Assembly: GCA_023384355.1 (NCBI GenBank) | Contig: JAHDWL010000032.1 | Location: 1 to 35,204, forward strand | Direction: 5' to 3' | DNA length: 35,204 nt | From: Anaerolineae bacterium | Lineage (GTDB): Bacteria; Chloroflexota; Anaerolineae; Promineifilales; Promineifilaceae | Part shown: positions 15,941 to 25,191 of the stretch, piece after piece | Layout of the letters: the number at the start of each line of letters is the position of its first letter | Numbering within the stretch: position 1 is the stretch's first letter | Notes under the pieces: model-generated | What the model was told of the DNA's origin: nothing | Seen by the model: the letters and a program-made list of their open reading frames with translations, nothing else | The model's database searches: none | Made by a program: the position numbers and the translations under genes

Positions 15941-17764
15941 TCAATTACGGCGCTGGCGAACAACGACCAACGACAACAGACCTCCGAGAAACACGGCCGC
16001 GCCGATGAACCACCAGGAAGCGGAGCCTTCACCCGAAGGGGGATCCATGGGTGAGCCATCGCCCGCGTCTCCGGTGGTTTGCGCCGCCGAATCGGTTGAC
16101 AAGGCGGCCAATTCCTCGCCCTCGCCAGATACGGATGCTGGTGTTGGCGAGGGCACCGCTGTCGGCGGCGGTGAAGTCGGCGAGGACGTTGCCGTAACGG
16201 TAGGTAGTGCCGTAACAGTAGCCGTTGGTTCAGGCGTCAGGGTGGCGGTTGGCTCGGCATCGGGCGTTTCGGTCGATGCTGCACCGATTTCGGTGTTGGC
16301 ACTTGTGGGTGACGGTGTCGGCGATGGCGTAGCGGTCGCCACAATCGCCGTTTCCGGGTCTATCGCGGCCATGCTGTCAATGTCCACTGGTTTGTCGACG
16401 GCCTCAACGAGAAAAACAGGGGCACCGCCGATATCACACTCCGGCGTGCAGCGCGCGCCGCGCAAGTGAATCCGATAATGGCCCCGGTAGGCCTTAACAA
16501 CCCGCTCAGTGTCGCCGGTTGCGGAGACGATCAAGGCTTCATCGGCCAGAGCCGGAACCTTGAGCACCAAATCGGCGGAGTTACGCGACCAAAGTATCCT
16601 GGTCACGCTATCGGGACGGTTGAAGGTAAAAGCATAGAAATTTTCGGCACGCTGACGGCCGACCGGGAAAGTGAAATCCCTCAAATAGCGGACCACGGTT
16701 TGATAAGCGTAAAATGCTGGCCGCCGGCTGCTGTCAGGACGAAGGATGCCGAACGATTCGCCACCCTCCGGCAACAACACGTCCATCAGTTTGTAGATGC
16801 CGACGGAAGTGCTGTCAGCACCAAAAGCGAGTGCGTGAGCCTGCACGATGAACCAGGCCTGCTGGTCAAGGTCAACCTGGAAATTGGGCCTCTCAACCGG
16901 CCACAACGGATCCAGGTTAGGCGAGGCGTTTGTTTCATTTATCCAGATCGGCTTCTGCAATCCATATCGCCGTTGAATATCCCACGTCTCATTGACAAGC
17001 TCTTCCACCGTCTCGACACGGAAATAAATATGGAGCGTGATTATGTCGAAGAAATAATTATGATCTTTGGCTTCCGGATCAGCTACAGCAATCTGCAGGA
17101 ATTGACCCAACCAGCTGGGATCATGCCAGTAAGACCAGCCCGCAAGGTGGATAACGGCCTCTGGATCGTTAGCCTTGGCCACTTGATACGCGACCTTGAG
17201 AAGTTGGTAGTAATCACTCGTTGAGCCGCTGAACTCGTGGCCGTAAACTCCGGCCTCAATCTCCGGCTCATTCCAGATGATCCAGTGATGGACACCGAGC
17301 GGGGCGTAATACTTCACGACCTTGGCCACATAACCGGCCCACAGGTTTCCGGGATCGTCTACCGGCAAATACAGGCCGCGCGGCACGCCGGAATACGGTT
17401 CAGCATCGGTTGCCCAACCTGGCGTATTCTTCAACAGACCCATGACGAGACGATCATGCTCTCGCGCGTCATCGAGCCACTCCTCCAGCACATGCAATGT
17501 GTTCCAGTCATCAGGGCCGGTGGGTTGTATCTCGTTCCAATAGAACAGAATTCGATCCCATCCTACCTCCAGTTCGGCCGCTTCCTCGGCCTCCCAGAAG
17601 GATTCGACCACACCAAAACGGTGATCGACAGTCGATTCAGGTAGATCAGGTGTTTGCGTAGGTGTCGTGGTCTGGGCATTCGCATCTTGACTTGATCCGA
17701 TAATAACGGCAACACTCGAAACAACCACGGTGAATAGAAATATTGAGAATTGTTTGAACGTCAT
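15941..17764 (-). CDS. Membrane-anchored extracellular glycoside hydrolase (clan A-like)
   Basis: A 607-residue surface protein. An N-terminal hydrophobic segment (about 5-22, ending near ANAQ) is a signal peptide. Residues about 45-400 form a TIM-barrel hydrolase resembling GH39/PslG-type proteins, with probable acid/base E166 in WNEPE and probable nucleophile E277 in WINET. A Thr/Pro/Ser-rich linker runs about 480-575, and a transmembrane anchor (about 583-602) ends in the basic tail RQRRN, with no LPxTG sortase signal. The layout displays the catalytic domain on a stalk outside the cell. The substrate is probably an extracellular polysaccharide, by inference. The ATG at 17764 is preferred to a TTG at 17773. 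In its leader a short hairpin (CCGGCA/TGCCGG) is followed by T-rich sequence. Confidence 0.82.
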   Translation of the reverse strand: MTFKQFSIFLFTVVVSSVAVIIGSSQDANAQTTTPTQTPDLPESTVDHRFGVVESFWEAEEAAELEVGWDRILFYWNEIQPTGPDDWNTLHVLEEWLDDAREHDRLVMGLLKNTPGWATDAEPYSGVPRGLYLPVDDPGNLWAGYVAKVVKYYAPLGVHHWIIWNEPEIEAGVYGHEFSGSTSDYYQLLKVAYQVAKANDPEAVIHLAGWSYWHDPSWLGQFLQIAVADPEAKDHNYFFDIITLHIYFRVETVEELVNETWDIQRRYGLQKPIWINETNASPNLDPLWPVERPNFQVDLDQQAWFIVQAHALAFGADSTSVGIYKLMDVLLPEGGESFGILRPDSSRRPAFYAYQTVVRYLRDFTFPVGRQRAENFYAFTFNRPDSVTRILWSRNSADLVLKVPALADEALIVSATGDTERVVKAYRGHYRIHLRGARCTPECDIGGAPVFLVEAVDKPVDIDSMAAIDPETAIVATATPSPTPSPTSANTEIGAASTETPDAEPTATLTPEPTATVTALPTVTATSSPTSPPPTAVPSPTPASVSGEGEELAALSTDSAAQTTGDAGDGSPMDPPSGEGSASWWFIGAAVFLGGLLSLVVVRQRRN

Positions 17765-17789
17765 AAAAATCAAAAATCCGGCCGGCAGG

Positions 17790-17840
17790 ATGCCGGAAGG
17801 TGAACGGCTGATTATAATGGATGTAGAAGGTCTCCTCCAA
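17790..17840. promoter_or_regulatory. Overlapping divergent promoters between glycoside hydrolase and helicase
   Basis: The sequence ATTATAAT (17811-17818) reads TATAAT on both strands: 17813-17818 on plus and 17811-17816 on minus. On plus, ATGCCG (17790-17795) lies 17 bases upstream as a weak -35. On minus, TTGGAG (17835-17840) is 18 bases upstream. Both transcripts would start within about 30 bases of their genes. Confidence 0.4.
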
Positions 17841-20191
17841 TGAACATACCCAACGACACCCCTACATTAAGGTTACGTCCAGCCCAGGAAAAGGTTCTGG
17901 AATATGAGAGCGGAAAGATGGCTATCAGCGCCGTCCCGGGCAGCGGAAAGACTTTCATACTCTCGCTGCTGGCGACCAGATTGATCGCCGACGGTAGAAT
18001 AAACAGCGCCGCCGGCCAGCAAATCCTGGTCGTCACCTTTCTTAATACCAGTGTCGACACATTTCGCGTGCGCATCCGCAAGCGCCTCACCGAGTTGGAG
18101 TTGCCTGATACGGGTTACGACGTCCGCACACTGCACAGTCTGTCACTGGAGATTGTGCGCTCGGCGGGTGAAACACCCGGCGATGAGTTGGCCGTGCTCG
18201 ACGAGCTGCAAAGCCGTCAATCCCTGGACGGAGCCGTAGACGGGTGGATAAACGACAACACGAGACTGTGGGAGGCATTCCTGCCAGAGTCAAATCGGGA
18301 GCACAGCCCACAGATGATCGCCCGCTGGCGCGACATAACCGCCAGCACGGCCGCATCTTTTATCAGGGCGGCCAAGAACAGCAGACAAACACCGGATGCA
18401 ATCCTTGCCGCAATTCGCAAGCAATCCGAAAAGGCCGAATTTTCCGACGATGAACCCAATGTCGCCCGATCACCGCTGATGCAGATGATGGCCGGCATCT
18501 ACAGCCGCTATCAATTCTCCCTGTCGCGTCAGGGCGGGCTGGATTATGACGATCTAATCTGGCGCGCGGCCGATCTGCTGGAGCACAGGCCCGACCTGGT
18601 GATGAGTCTGCGCGCGCGCTGGCCGTTCGTTCTTGAGGACGAATCTCAGGACAGCGTCCCTCTCCAGGAGGCGCTTCTGGATCAACTCACAGGGAGCGAC
18701 GGCAACTGGGTACGTGTCGGCGACCCAAATCAAGCCATCACCAGCACTTTCACCGCGGCTCACCCGCGCTTCTTCTCCCGGTTCATCGACCGGCCGGATG
18801 TTGTAGCTCGAACGTTGCCGAACAGCGGCCGATCCGCGCAGCTCATCATCGGTGCGGCCAATGCCATGTTGAACTGGACGATTGACAGTCATCCTATCCC
18901 TGAGGTCAGGCGCGATGCCTTCCGGCGACAGGACATCCTCCCCACACCGCCGGGCGACGCACAGCCCAACCCACCCGACAGCGAAGCCGAAATGCGCATC
19001 CGCGTTTTCCGCCAGCGTGAAGACGAGGAATGGCCGGAGGTTGCCCGGCTGGCGGTTGAATACACCCACCAACATCCGCACCACACTATCGCCATCCTCG
19101 TGCCGACCCATCAGGCAGGTTACGCCATCGCCCAACATCTTGACGCGCTGAAAGCCAACTATGATAACTTGCTCCGCGGCAGCGGCCGCGAGCGAGAGGT
19201 TGCGGCGGCACTCCATGCCGTTCTTGCTGTGCTGGCCAACCCACTTGACACCAAAGCTTTACAAGCTGCCTACAACGGCGTGGCCGAACTTCACGAATCT
19301 GGCCCATTCTGCGAATCACCACAAATGGAGAGTGATGATAGACCTCGTTTCCAGGCGTTGTTGCGGAGCGTTTTCCGGCCAGAGTCGCTGCTGTTTCCAC
19401 GGGGCGACGAGACTTTGATCGAGTTATTGCCGGCAGGCGTCGCATCGGAGGATGACATCATTCGTCTGGAACGGCTGAGCGAGTTTCTTCGTCAAAGCTT
19501 TGAATTGCGGGAGCTGCCGATAGATGATCTGACCTTGACCCTGGCTGACGCCTTGTTTATACCTCCTGCGACGAAATCGACTGAAGGCGAAACCTCACAC
19601 GAACTGGACTTGGCCATCGCTTACCAGATCGCCAGTCAATTGCGACAATGGCGGGAAGCTCAACCAGACTGGCGGTTGCCTGAACTGGTCGCCCAATTAC
19701 AGTCTGTGGCGACGGGCAAACGTGTATTGAATATCATTCGTGACGATTCCGGCTACGAACCAAAACCCGGCCGCATCTCCCTGGCAACCCAACACAGCGG
19801 CAAGGGTCTGGAATGGGACGCCGTCTTTCTGACGGGCATCGACGGGTTGTGGATCCCCGGAAGTCTGGAAGCGCCGTTTCTCGGCGTCCACGACTTCCTT
19901 GGTGGCGACCCCAGCGCTGAGGCTACGGCACAACTATCCTATCTGATGCACAATGATGCGGGTATCTATCCTGACCGGACAGCTACCGAATCCGCCCATA
20001 TCGAGGTTATCTGCGAACGGTTGCGCCTCCTCTACGTCGGCATTACCCGGGCGCGCCGCTATCTGCAGATCAGTCGCAGCCGGAGCACGCGCCGTCAGAA
20101 CCGCGAGAGGGAAGCGGAACCGGCAACTGTCATGAGTATCCTGTATCTTTACCTGCAGGGACGCGCGACAGACGAACCGGCGACAGACTGA
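17840..20191 (+). CDS. UvrD/Rep-family superfamily 1 DNA helicase
   Basis: A 783-residue superfamily 1A helicase that uses ATP to unwind DNA 3' to 5' in repair, recombination or replication restart. Walker A is AVPGSGKT (residues 31-38), the Q-motif-like LRPAQEKVL precedes it, and motif II is EDESQD (266-271). Motif III is VGDPNQAI, motif V SGKGLEWDAVFL, and motif VI RLLYVGITRARR. The length is a little over UvrD/PcrA (about 720-750). The unusual motif Ia (VVTFLNTSVDTF rather than TFTNKAA) and the long insertion after residue 120 suggest a diverged UvrD-like helicase rather than the housekeeping uvrD itself. GAAGG lies 9 bases before the ATG. It converges with zwf 11 bases downstream. Confidence 0.88.
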   Translation: MNIPNDTPTLRLRPAQEKVLEYESGKMAISAVPGSGKTFILSLLATRLIADGRINSAAGQQILVVTFLNTSVDTFRVRIRKRLTELELPDTGYDVRTLHSLSLEIVRSAGETPGDELAVLDELQSRQSLDGAVDGWINDNTRLWEAFLPESNREHSPQMIARWRDITASTAASFIRAAKNSRQTPDAILAAIRKQSEKAEFSDDEPNVARSPLMQMMAGIYSRYQFSLSRQGGLDYDDLIWRAADLLEHRPDLVMSLRARWPFVLEDESQDSVPLQEALLDQLTGSDGNWVRVGDPNQAITSTFTAAHPRFFSRFIDRPDVVARTLPNSGRSAQLIIGAANAMLNWTIDSHPIPEVRRDAFRRQDILPTPPGDAQPNPPDSEAEMRIRVFRQREDEEWPEVARLAVEYTHQHPHHTIAILVPTHQAGYAIAQHLDALKANYDNLLRGSGREREVAAALHAVLAVLANPLDTKALQAAYNGVAELHESGPFCESPQMESDDRPRFQALLRSVFRPESLLFPRGDETLIELLPAGVASEDDIIRLERLSEFLRQSFELRELPIDDLTLTLADALFIPPATKSTEGETSHELDLAIAYQIASQLRQWREAQPDWRLPELVAQLQSVATGKRVLNIIRDDSGYEPKPGRISLATQHSGKGLEWDAVFLTGIDGLWIPGSLEAPFLGVHDFLGGDPSAEATAQLSYLMHNDAGIYPDRTATESAHIEVICERLRLLYVGITRARRYLQISRSRSTRRQNREREAEPATVMSILYLYLQGRATDEPATD

Positions 20192-20202
20192 AATTGTCCG
20201 GC

Positions 20203-21675
20203 CTAGTCCCCACCAGGTTCGTGCCCGCAACAATGCGACCATTTGTACCCATTATGGGCGATAAGTTGATCGGCTTCTGGCGGGCCCCATGAGCCTGATT
20301 CATAGAAGTTGAGTGGTGGCGCGTATTTCGAGTCCCATCCGGTAAGGATCGGATCGATCAATTCCCACGATAATTCGATGGCATCGCTACGGGTAAACAG
20401 TGAAGCATCACCCTTGATTACATCCAGCAACAATCGCTCGTAGGCCTCCGGGATGGAAAGGGCTCCGAATGATTCTTCGTAATTAAATGACATTTCGACA
20501 TCCCGCATCTCAGCCGCGGTATCGGGAACCTTCGCCTGAAAAGAGAAAGAGATACCTTCATCCGGCTGAATACAGATCGATAGTCGGTTAGGCGCGGGTT
20601 CTGTACCTTCCGGCATTGGAAACATCACGTGAGGTGGCCGTTTGAAAAAGATGGTGATCTCGGTCACCTTGGCGGCCAACGCCTTGCCGGATCGCATATA
20701 GAACGGCACACCTTGCCAACGCCAATTATCGATAAAAAACCGCAAGGCCGCATACGTGGGAGTATTTGATCCTGGAGCTACTCCTTCCGTATCACGGTAT
20801 TTTCTGTATTGACCGCGCACAGTGCACTTGGCCACATCTTCAGGACGGATGGGTCTGATCGCGCTGAATACCTTCGCTTTCTCGTTCCGAATCGCTTCCG
20901 CGTGAAACGACGCCGGGGGCTCGGCCGCCACCAGTGACAGGAGTTGCATGACATGGTTCTGGATCATGTCGCGCATGACCCCCACACCATCGTAAAAGCT
21001 CGCTCGATGACCCACGTCGACGGTTTCGGCCGCGGTAATCTGCACATGGTCAATATAATTTCGGTTCCATACCGGTTCGTAAAGCGAGTTTGCAAACCGG
21101 AAAACCAGCAGATTTTGTACGGTCTCTTTCCCCAGATAATGGTCAATTCGATAAATTTGGGATTCAGCCAGGACCTGGTGCGCAGCGGCATTCAGCTGTC
21201 TTGCGGAAACCAGATCATGACCAAAGGGCTTCTCGATGACAACCCGCCGCCATCCATTTCCCTCATGAACCATGCCGGCTTTGCCCAGATTGGCTATTGT
21301 ATTTTCATAAAGGCTTGGGGCGATCGATAAGTAATAAATTCTGTTTGCTGTGTCGTCTCCTTCCCATTCGGCCAAACTCTTATCCAGTGCCGTCAATTGT
21401 TCAAGATTATTGATATCTCCTTTCAGGTATGTGATGTTACTCGCGAACTCGCGCCATTACTTGCCGACAAACTTCGCCTAGGCAAATACCCTCACGCCTT
21501 CTTCAATGTGCTCGCGAAAAGCATCGTCAGAGAATTCGCTGCGCGCCAAGCCGACAATCCGCCATTTTTCGGGCATACGTCCTTTACGGAAGAGATCGTA
21601 AAGAGACGGAGCAAGCTTGCGTCGCGTCAAATCGCCTGACGCCCCGAAAATTACTATCGTATATTTCTCGCTCAT
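20203..21675 (-). pseudogene. zwf: Glucose-6-phosphate dehydrogenase, interrupted by two in-frame stops
   Basis: Encodes glucose-6-phosphate 1-dehydrogenase, the first enzyme of the oxidative pentose phosphate pathway. The N-terminal part (from the ATG at 21675, GAGG 8 bases upstream) has the NADP motif GASGDLTRRKL. The C-terminal part has EKPFGHD, the active-site segment RIDHYLGKETVQN and a complete end. Total length, 490 codons, is normal. The frame is broken by TAG at 21478-21480 and TAA at 21457-21459, both in the same frame as the flanking coding sequence. Dropping the T of TAG gives A-RRSLSAS, and adding one base before the AA that follows restores WREFASN, matching the family's W..FA..L.Y pattern. 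So two compensating indels about 22 bases apart explain both stops. It is either a damaged gene or an assembly error. Confidence 0.85.
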
Positions 21676-21825
21676 GGGGTTAGCCTCGATAAATAGTGAG
21701 TCGACTTCGGCCACAGCGGCCGACAGCGTGAATGCGGAGAATTTGGGTAATGTAGCCGATGTTTTAAGTCATGTCCAGAGTAGATACGAAGCGCCAGACG
21801 ATCTTTGGAATAACTTACGGAAATG

Positions 21826-21857
21826 AAAAGCGGGTCGTACAACCTCGCGCGACCCGC
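21826..21857 (-). terminator. Rho-independent terminator after the methionine/folate fusion gene
   Basis: An 8-bp stem, GCGGGTCG (21830-21837) with CGACCCGC (21850-21857), and on the minus strand a following TTTT (21826-21829). It stands 30 bases past the stop of the gene at 21888-23759 and ahead of zwf. Confidence 0.78.
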
Positions 21858-21887
21858 ACAGATTACTGGATTAAAGCGACCAGCAAG

Positions 21888-23759
21888 CTATATTTTCGGA
21901 AAGACATCAAGCACATCAGCCACCAGATCGTAGCGACCGAATGCAGGCATGATATAGAACCCTCTCACATAGGGTCGTAATTCTTCAGCGATCTCGCGAG
22001 CAATCTGAACCCCTTCGCCTACCGGTTGATCCGCTCGCCGCATCCGCTCTCTTTTTTCCTCAGGAATTGTTATCCCCGGCACTTCGTTGTGCAAGAATTC
22101 CGCGTTACGGCTGTTGTATAGAGGCTTGATCCCGGCCAGAATTGGCGGTGGCGGTTCGTCGTATGTGCGTTCGTAGGCCTCTATGAAGGCGACAGCCGCC
22201 TTTGTATCGAACACTGGTTGGGTCAGAACAAAGTCCGCGCCGTGTCTGGCCTTCTTGCGCAATAACTTGAGTTCTGCGTCGATGTCCTTTGGGGTCAGGG
22301 ACAAGGCACAGCCGACAACGAAGCTTGTCGGCTGATCGATCGATTGCCCGGCCTTGTCGAGGCCCTGATTAAACTGATTCTTTATCAGTTCGACCAGGCC
22401 GGTGGGGACAATATCAAAGGTGTCGGTCGCCTCAGGAAAATCGCCGATCCGGGTAGGGTCGCCCATGACCACAAACAGGTTTCGAATGCCCATCGCATGT
22501 GCAGCCAGCAGATCACCCTGGATGCGCAACAAGTTTCGGCCGCGAGTCGGGAAGTGGAGCACCGTCTCCAGTCCGATATCCTTTTGGACAAGGTATGCCG
22601 CGGCCCAGGCGCTCATGCGCATGCGAGCCAGCGGACTGTCGGCGATATTGAGAAAAGTCGCACCTGCCTCACGCAGCATCCTCGCGCCGGCCAGCAAACG
22701 CTCAGGAGCTACCCCTTTCGGGGGGTCCATCTCCACGGTCAGGATGAGCTGGTCACCGGCCAGATGTTGGGCCAACAGCGTCGGTTGGGTGCCTGTGGGG
22801 ACGGCGGTCTCACGCCGGCTCGTGATTCTTATACGGGGTAGTGAAACTGAGGCTTCTCCCGGTGTGTCGAGCGCGTGGCGCATGGCCTTTATGTGAGCGG
22901 CCGTTGTTCCGCAGCACCCACCAATCAGGTTAACGCCGGCGTTGACATACGCCCTGGCGTAATCGGCGAAGTAATCGGGCGTTGCTGGATACATTACCCG
23001 GCCGCCCTGCATCTGCTCCGGCCAACCAGCGTTAGGGGAAGCCGAGACAGGGATGTCCGGAGCTACCTCCCGCACAATGCTGATCAGGCGTAGCACCTGG
23101 GCGGGACCACCACTGCAATTGATGCCGACCGCGTCAACGTCCAGTGCTGCCAAAGTGGTGGCTACTGCCTCCGGCGGGTACCCCAACATGGTTTTATCGT
23201 CGCGGGTGAAGGTCATCTCCACGATGATCGGGATGTCGGCACTTATCGCCCGCGTTGCCGCAACGGCCGCCTCGATCTCCTTAACATCCGACATCGTCTC
23301 GATGATTATAAGGTCAACCCCTTGCGGCTCGGCTGTGATAAGGGCATGGATTTGCTCGCTGAACGCTTCTTGCGCTTCCTCCGGAGACACTCGACCGAGA
23401 GGAGCCAACCGGACACCCAACGGCCCCACTGATCCGGCAAGCAGAATATCCTTAAAAGATCCGGCGATGACACGGCGGGCTACGGCAACCGCAGCTTTGT
23501 TAATCTCCTCAACCTTGCTCTGCAGGCCGTTTTCACCCAATTTGTACCGGTTGGCACCGAAAGAGTTTGTCTCAATCAATTCGGATCCGGCATCAATGTA
23601 TCCTCGATGGATTTCCGCAACCAACGCCGGTTGGTTAATATTCACAGCATCGAAAGACTGGTCAATCGGGATCCCCCGACCGTGCAGCACAGTTCCGAAG
23701 GCTCCATCCATCAGCAAGGGGCCTTTCTCCAGGCGTTCCTTAAATTGTGTTCTGTTCAT
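21888..23759 (-). CDS. Bifunctional homocysteine S-methyltransferase / methylenetetrahydrofolate reductase
   Basis: A 623-residue fusion like B. subtilis YitJ, acting in methionine synthesis in the cytoplasm. Residues about 1-290 form the homocysteine S-methyltransferase domain, with zinc ligands C215 (INCSGG) and C282, C283 (GGCCGTT). Residues about 345-623 form the 5,10-methylenetetrahydrofolate reductase domain, starting LILTVEMDPPKG and ending ARGFYIMPAFGRYD-like. The fusion couples making of 5-methyltetrahydrofolate to methyl transfer. The reading frame is open to 23795, but the ATG at 23759 is chosen because AGGA (23768-23771) is 8 bases away. Two hairpins fill the leader (23772-23818). 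With the cystathionine beta-synthase it suggests an organism that both remakes methionine and drains homocysteine to cysteine. Confidence 0.92.
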   Translation of the reverse strand: MNRTQFKERLEKGPLLMDGAFGTVLHGRGIPIDQSFDAVNINQPALVAEIHRGYIDAGSELIETNSFGANRYKLGENGLQSKVEEINKAAVAVARRVIAGSFKDILLAGSVGPLGVRLAPLGRVSPEEAQEAFSEQIHALITAEPQGVDLIIIETMSDVKEIEAAVAATRAISADIPIIVEMTFTRDDKTMLGYPPEAVATTLAALDVDAVGINCSGGPAQVLRLISIVREVAPDIPVSASPNAGWPEQMQGGRVMYPATPDYFADYARAYVNAGVNLIGGCCGTTAAHIKAMRHALDTPGEASVSLPRIRITSRRETAVPTGTQPTLLAQHLAGDQLILTVEMDPPKGVAPERLLAGARMLREAGATFLNIADSPLARMRMSAWAAAYLVQKDIGLETVLHFPTRGRNLLRIQGDLLAAHAMGIRNLFVVMGDPTRIGDFPEATDTFDIVPTGLVELIKNQFNQGLDKAGQSIDQPTSFVVGCALSLTPKDIDAELKLLRKKARHGADFVLTQPVFDTKAAVAFIEAYERTYDEPPPPILAGIKPLYNSRNAEFLHNEVPGITIPEEKRERMRRADQPVGEGVQIAREIAEELRPYVRGFYIMPAFGRYDLVADVLDVFPKI

Positions 23760-23771
23760 GATGATGTTCCT

Positions 23772-23818
23772 GGATGCGCACAGCATCCCAACCAAGGATC
23801 ACTATATGCATGATCCTT
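23772..23818 (-). promoter_or_regulatory. Two leader hairpins before the methionine/folate fusion gene
   Basis: On the minus strand AAGGATCA/TGATCCTT (stem 8 bp, 23811-23818 with 23794-23801) is followed by GGATGC/GCATCC (6 bp, 23783-23788 with 23772-23777). The second ends directly at AGGA, the ribosome-binding site. No U tract follows, so they are not terminators. No riboswitch class was recognised. Confidence 0.5.
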
Positions 23819-23879
23819 AAGGGATAACTAACGCAATCCTGAAGCTTAATCCGTGCAACCCGTTCGCGCAAGGGTGGAG

Positions 23880-24950
23880 TTACTGATTGAAAAGACTCTG
23901 GATCAATGGCATGGCTGTATCGGCATTAAGGAGCAGGACTGACGCGCCGCCCGGCGTCCTGAAACTGGTCACATAATCCTGATCCAGAACTTCATTGCGC
24001 ATATTTTCTGAGGGGATATCGCCGATCGTCTTTGCCAATCGTAAAATCTGCTCCAGGCTTAAATCGGTGCGGACTCCGTCTTCGACCTCGCGATACAGGG
24101 ATGGTGCGCGCACCAGCATCTGGGTCAAACCCAGACTGAGGGCTTTACTGCGGGCAGCAAAGAGAACCTGTTGTTGGCGGTATGCGCGATTGAAATCGCT
24201 GTCAGCATGACGTGTGCGGGCATATTTCAATGCCGTCTGCCCGTCAAAATGTTGCAAGCCAGCCGGAATGTAGAGCGGATCATAACCGTAATCCATGTCA
24301 GGATACATCGAGTCATTGATCTCGTAGGGAACCTGGACATCGATCCCCTCCAGCAGGTCGATGGTGCGCACAAACGCGCCAAAATCGACCAGTACGAAGT
24401 GATTGATTGGTATGCCCAGATTCGACGAAACCGTTTGCATAGCCAGGGCCGCACCGTCGAGATAATCCCCTTCACGCGCGCCATAAACCAGCGCGGTGTT
24501 GATCCGGTCCTGACCATAGCCCGGAATCTGCACGTACAGGTCACGAGGGATGGACAGGATTGAGGCGGTATCTGTTTGCGGGTCGACGGAGATCACCATC
24601 ATCGAGTCCGTTCGGGAGACAAATGCTTCTCCGGGCCGGCGATCAATACCCAGCAACAGTATATTGACCCTTTCATTGCCTTCCCACGCCCCGATAGTGG
24701 GCAACGGCGTTGGAGCGATGGAAGTCGCGCCGGCGTTGATTGGCACCGGTGCCAACCCGCCTTCGACCTGCTGGAGCCCACCGTCCAATGGTTCATCTCC
24801 GGAAAGCTCGTCGAGCGGCTCACTCATGAGATGCTGGACGGTTAGATACGCGAAAAATAGCACGGCAATGGCTGACAAAACGAACGCGACCGATAGCAAC
24901 GCGCTCAGCCAGCCTGGTAATAGTGGCTGTCGATTCAACTTTACACTCAA
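23880..24950 (-). CDS. LytR-CpsA-Psr (LCP) family wall-polymer ligase
   Basis: A 356-residue LCP protein. These enzymes transfer lipid-linked glycopolymers onto peptidoglycan or other acceptors outside the membrane. A transmembrane helix lies near residues 15-35, then an extracytoplasmic LCP domain (about 95-300) with SRTDSM, SIPRDLYVQIPG, RINTALVYG and, later, LKYARTRHADSDFNR. These arginines and aspartates bind the pyrophosphate-lipid substrate in known members. The start is TTG at 24950; an in-frame TAG three codons upstream prevents extension, and no strong ribosome-binding site is visible. No sugar-polymer cluster is adjacent, but the window has a glycosyltransferase and hydrolases that fit envelope polysaccharide handling. 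Confidence 0.88.
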   Translation of the reverse strand: MSVKLNRQPLLPGWLSALLSVAFVLSAIAVLFFAYLTVQHLMSEPLDELSGDEPLDGGLQQVEGGLAPVPINAGATSIAPTPLPTIGAWEGNERVNILLLGIDRRPGEAFVSRTDSMMVISVDPQTDTASILSIPRDLYVQIPGYGQDRINTALVYGAREGDYLDGAALAMQTVSSNLGIPINHFVLVDFGAFVRTIDLLEGIDVQVPYEINDSMYPDMDYGYDPLYIPAGLQHFDGQTALKYARTRHADSDFNRAYRQQQVLFAARSKALSLGLTQMLVRAPSLYREVEDGVRTDLSLEQILRLAKTIGDIPSENMRNEVLDQDYVTSFRTPGGASVLLLNADTAMPLIQSLFNQ

Positions 24951-24966
24951 ACCTGACTATAAATGG

Positions 24967-24998
24967 CGCTTTTACTCGATAAAAGCGATAATATTATA
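24967..24998 (-). promoter_or_regulatory. Inverted repeat and -10-like box upstream of the LCP gene
   Basis: An 8-bp inverted repeat (CGCTTTTA 24967-24974, TAAAAGCG 24980-24987, loop of 5) next to a minus-strand TATAAT (24993-24998). If that box is used, the LCP mRNA starts about at the hairpin, giving a structured 5' end. No good -35 is seen. The remaining space to moaA (24999-25151) is AT-rich with no recognised element. Confidence 0.3.
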
Positions 24999-25151
24999 CT
25001 ATCTAAACGATCCAATCGTTGCCCGTGTTCCCGTCGGATGCCCTCTGATTTCGCTACTTCTCATTCACCATTTTCTATGATAATATTGATAATAATTCAA
25101 TAAACAGGTTGGCGAGTTTTAGTGCAATCTGTACAGTGATATCGATGTCGA

Positions 25152-25191
25152 CAACCCGGCTTTGGGTTGCCGATCCTAGCTACACCGGATC
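25152..25191 (+). promoter_or_regulatory. Two small hairpins in the moaA leader
   Basis: CAACCC (25152-25157) pairs with GGGTTG (25164-25169), and GATCC (25172-25176) with GGATC (25187-25191), the second ending six bases before the moaA ATG. It is too short for the known molybdenum cofactor riboswitch, and I do not assign it to a class. Confidence 0.35.
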
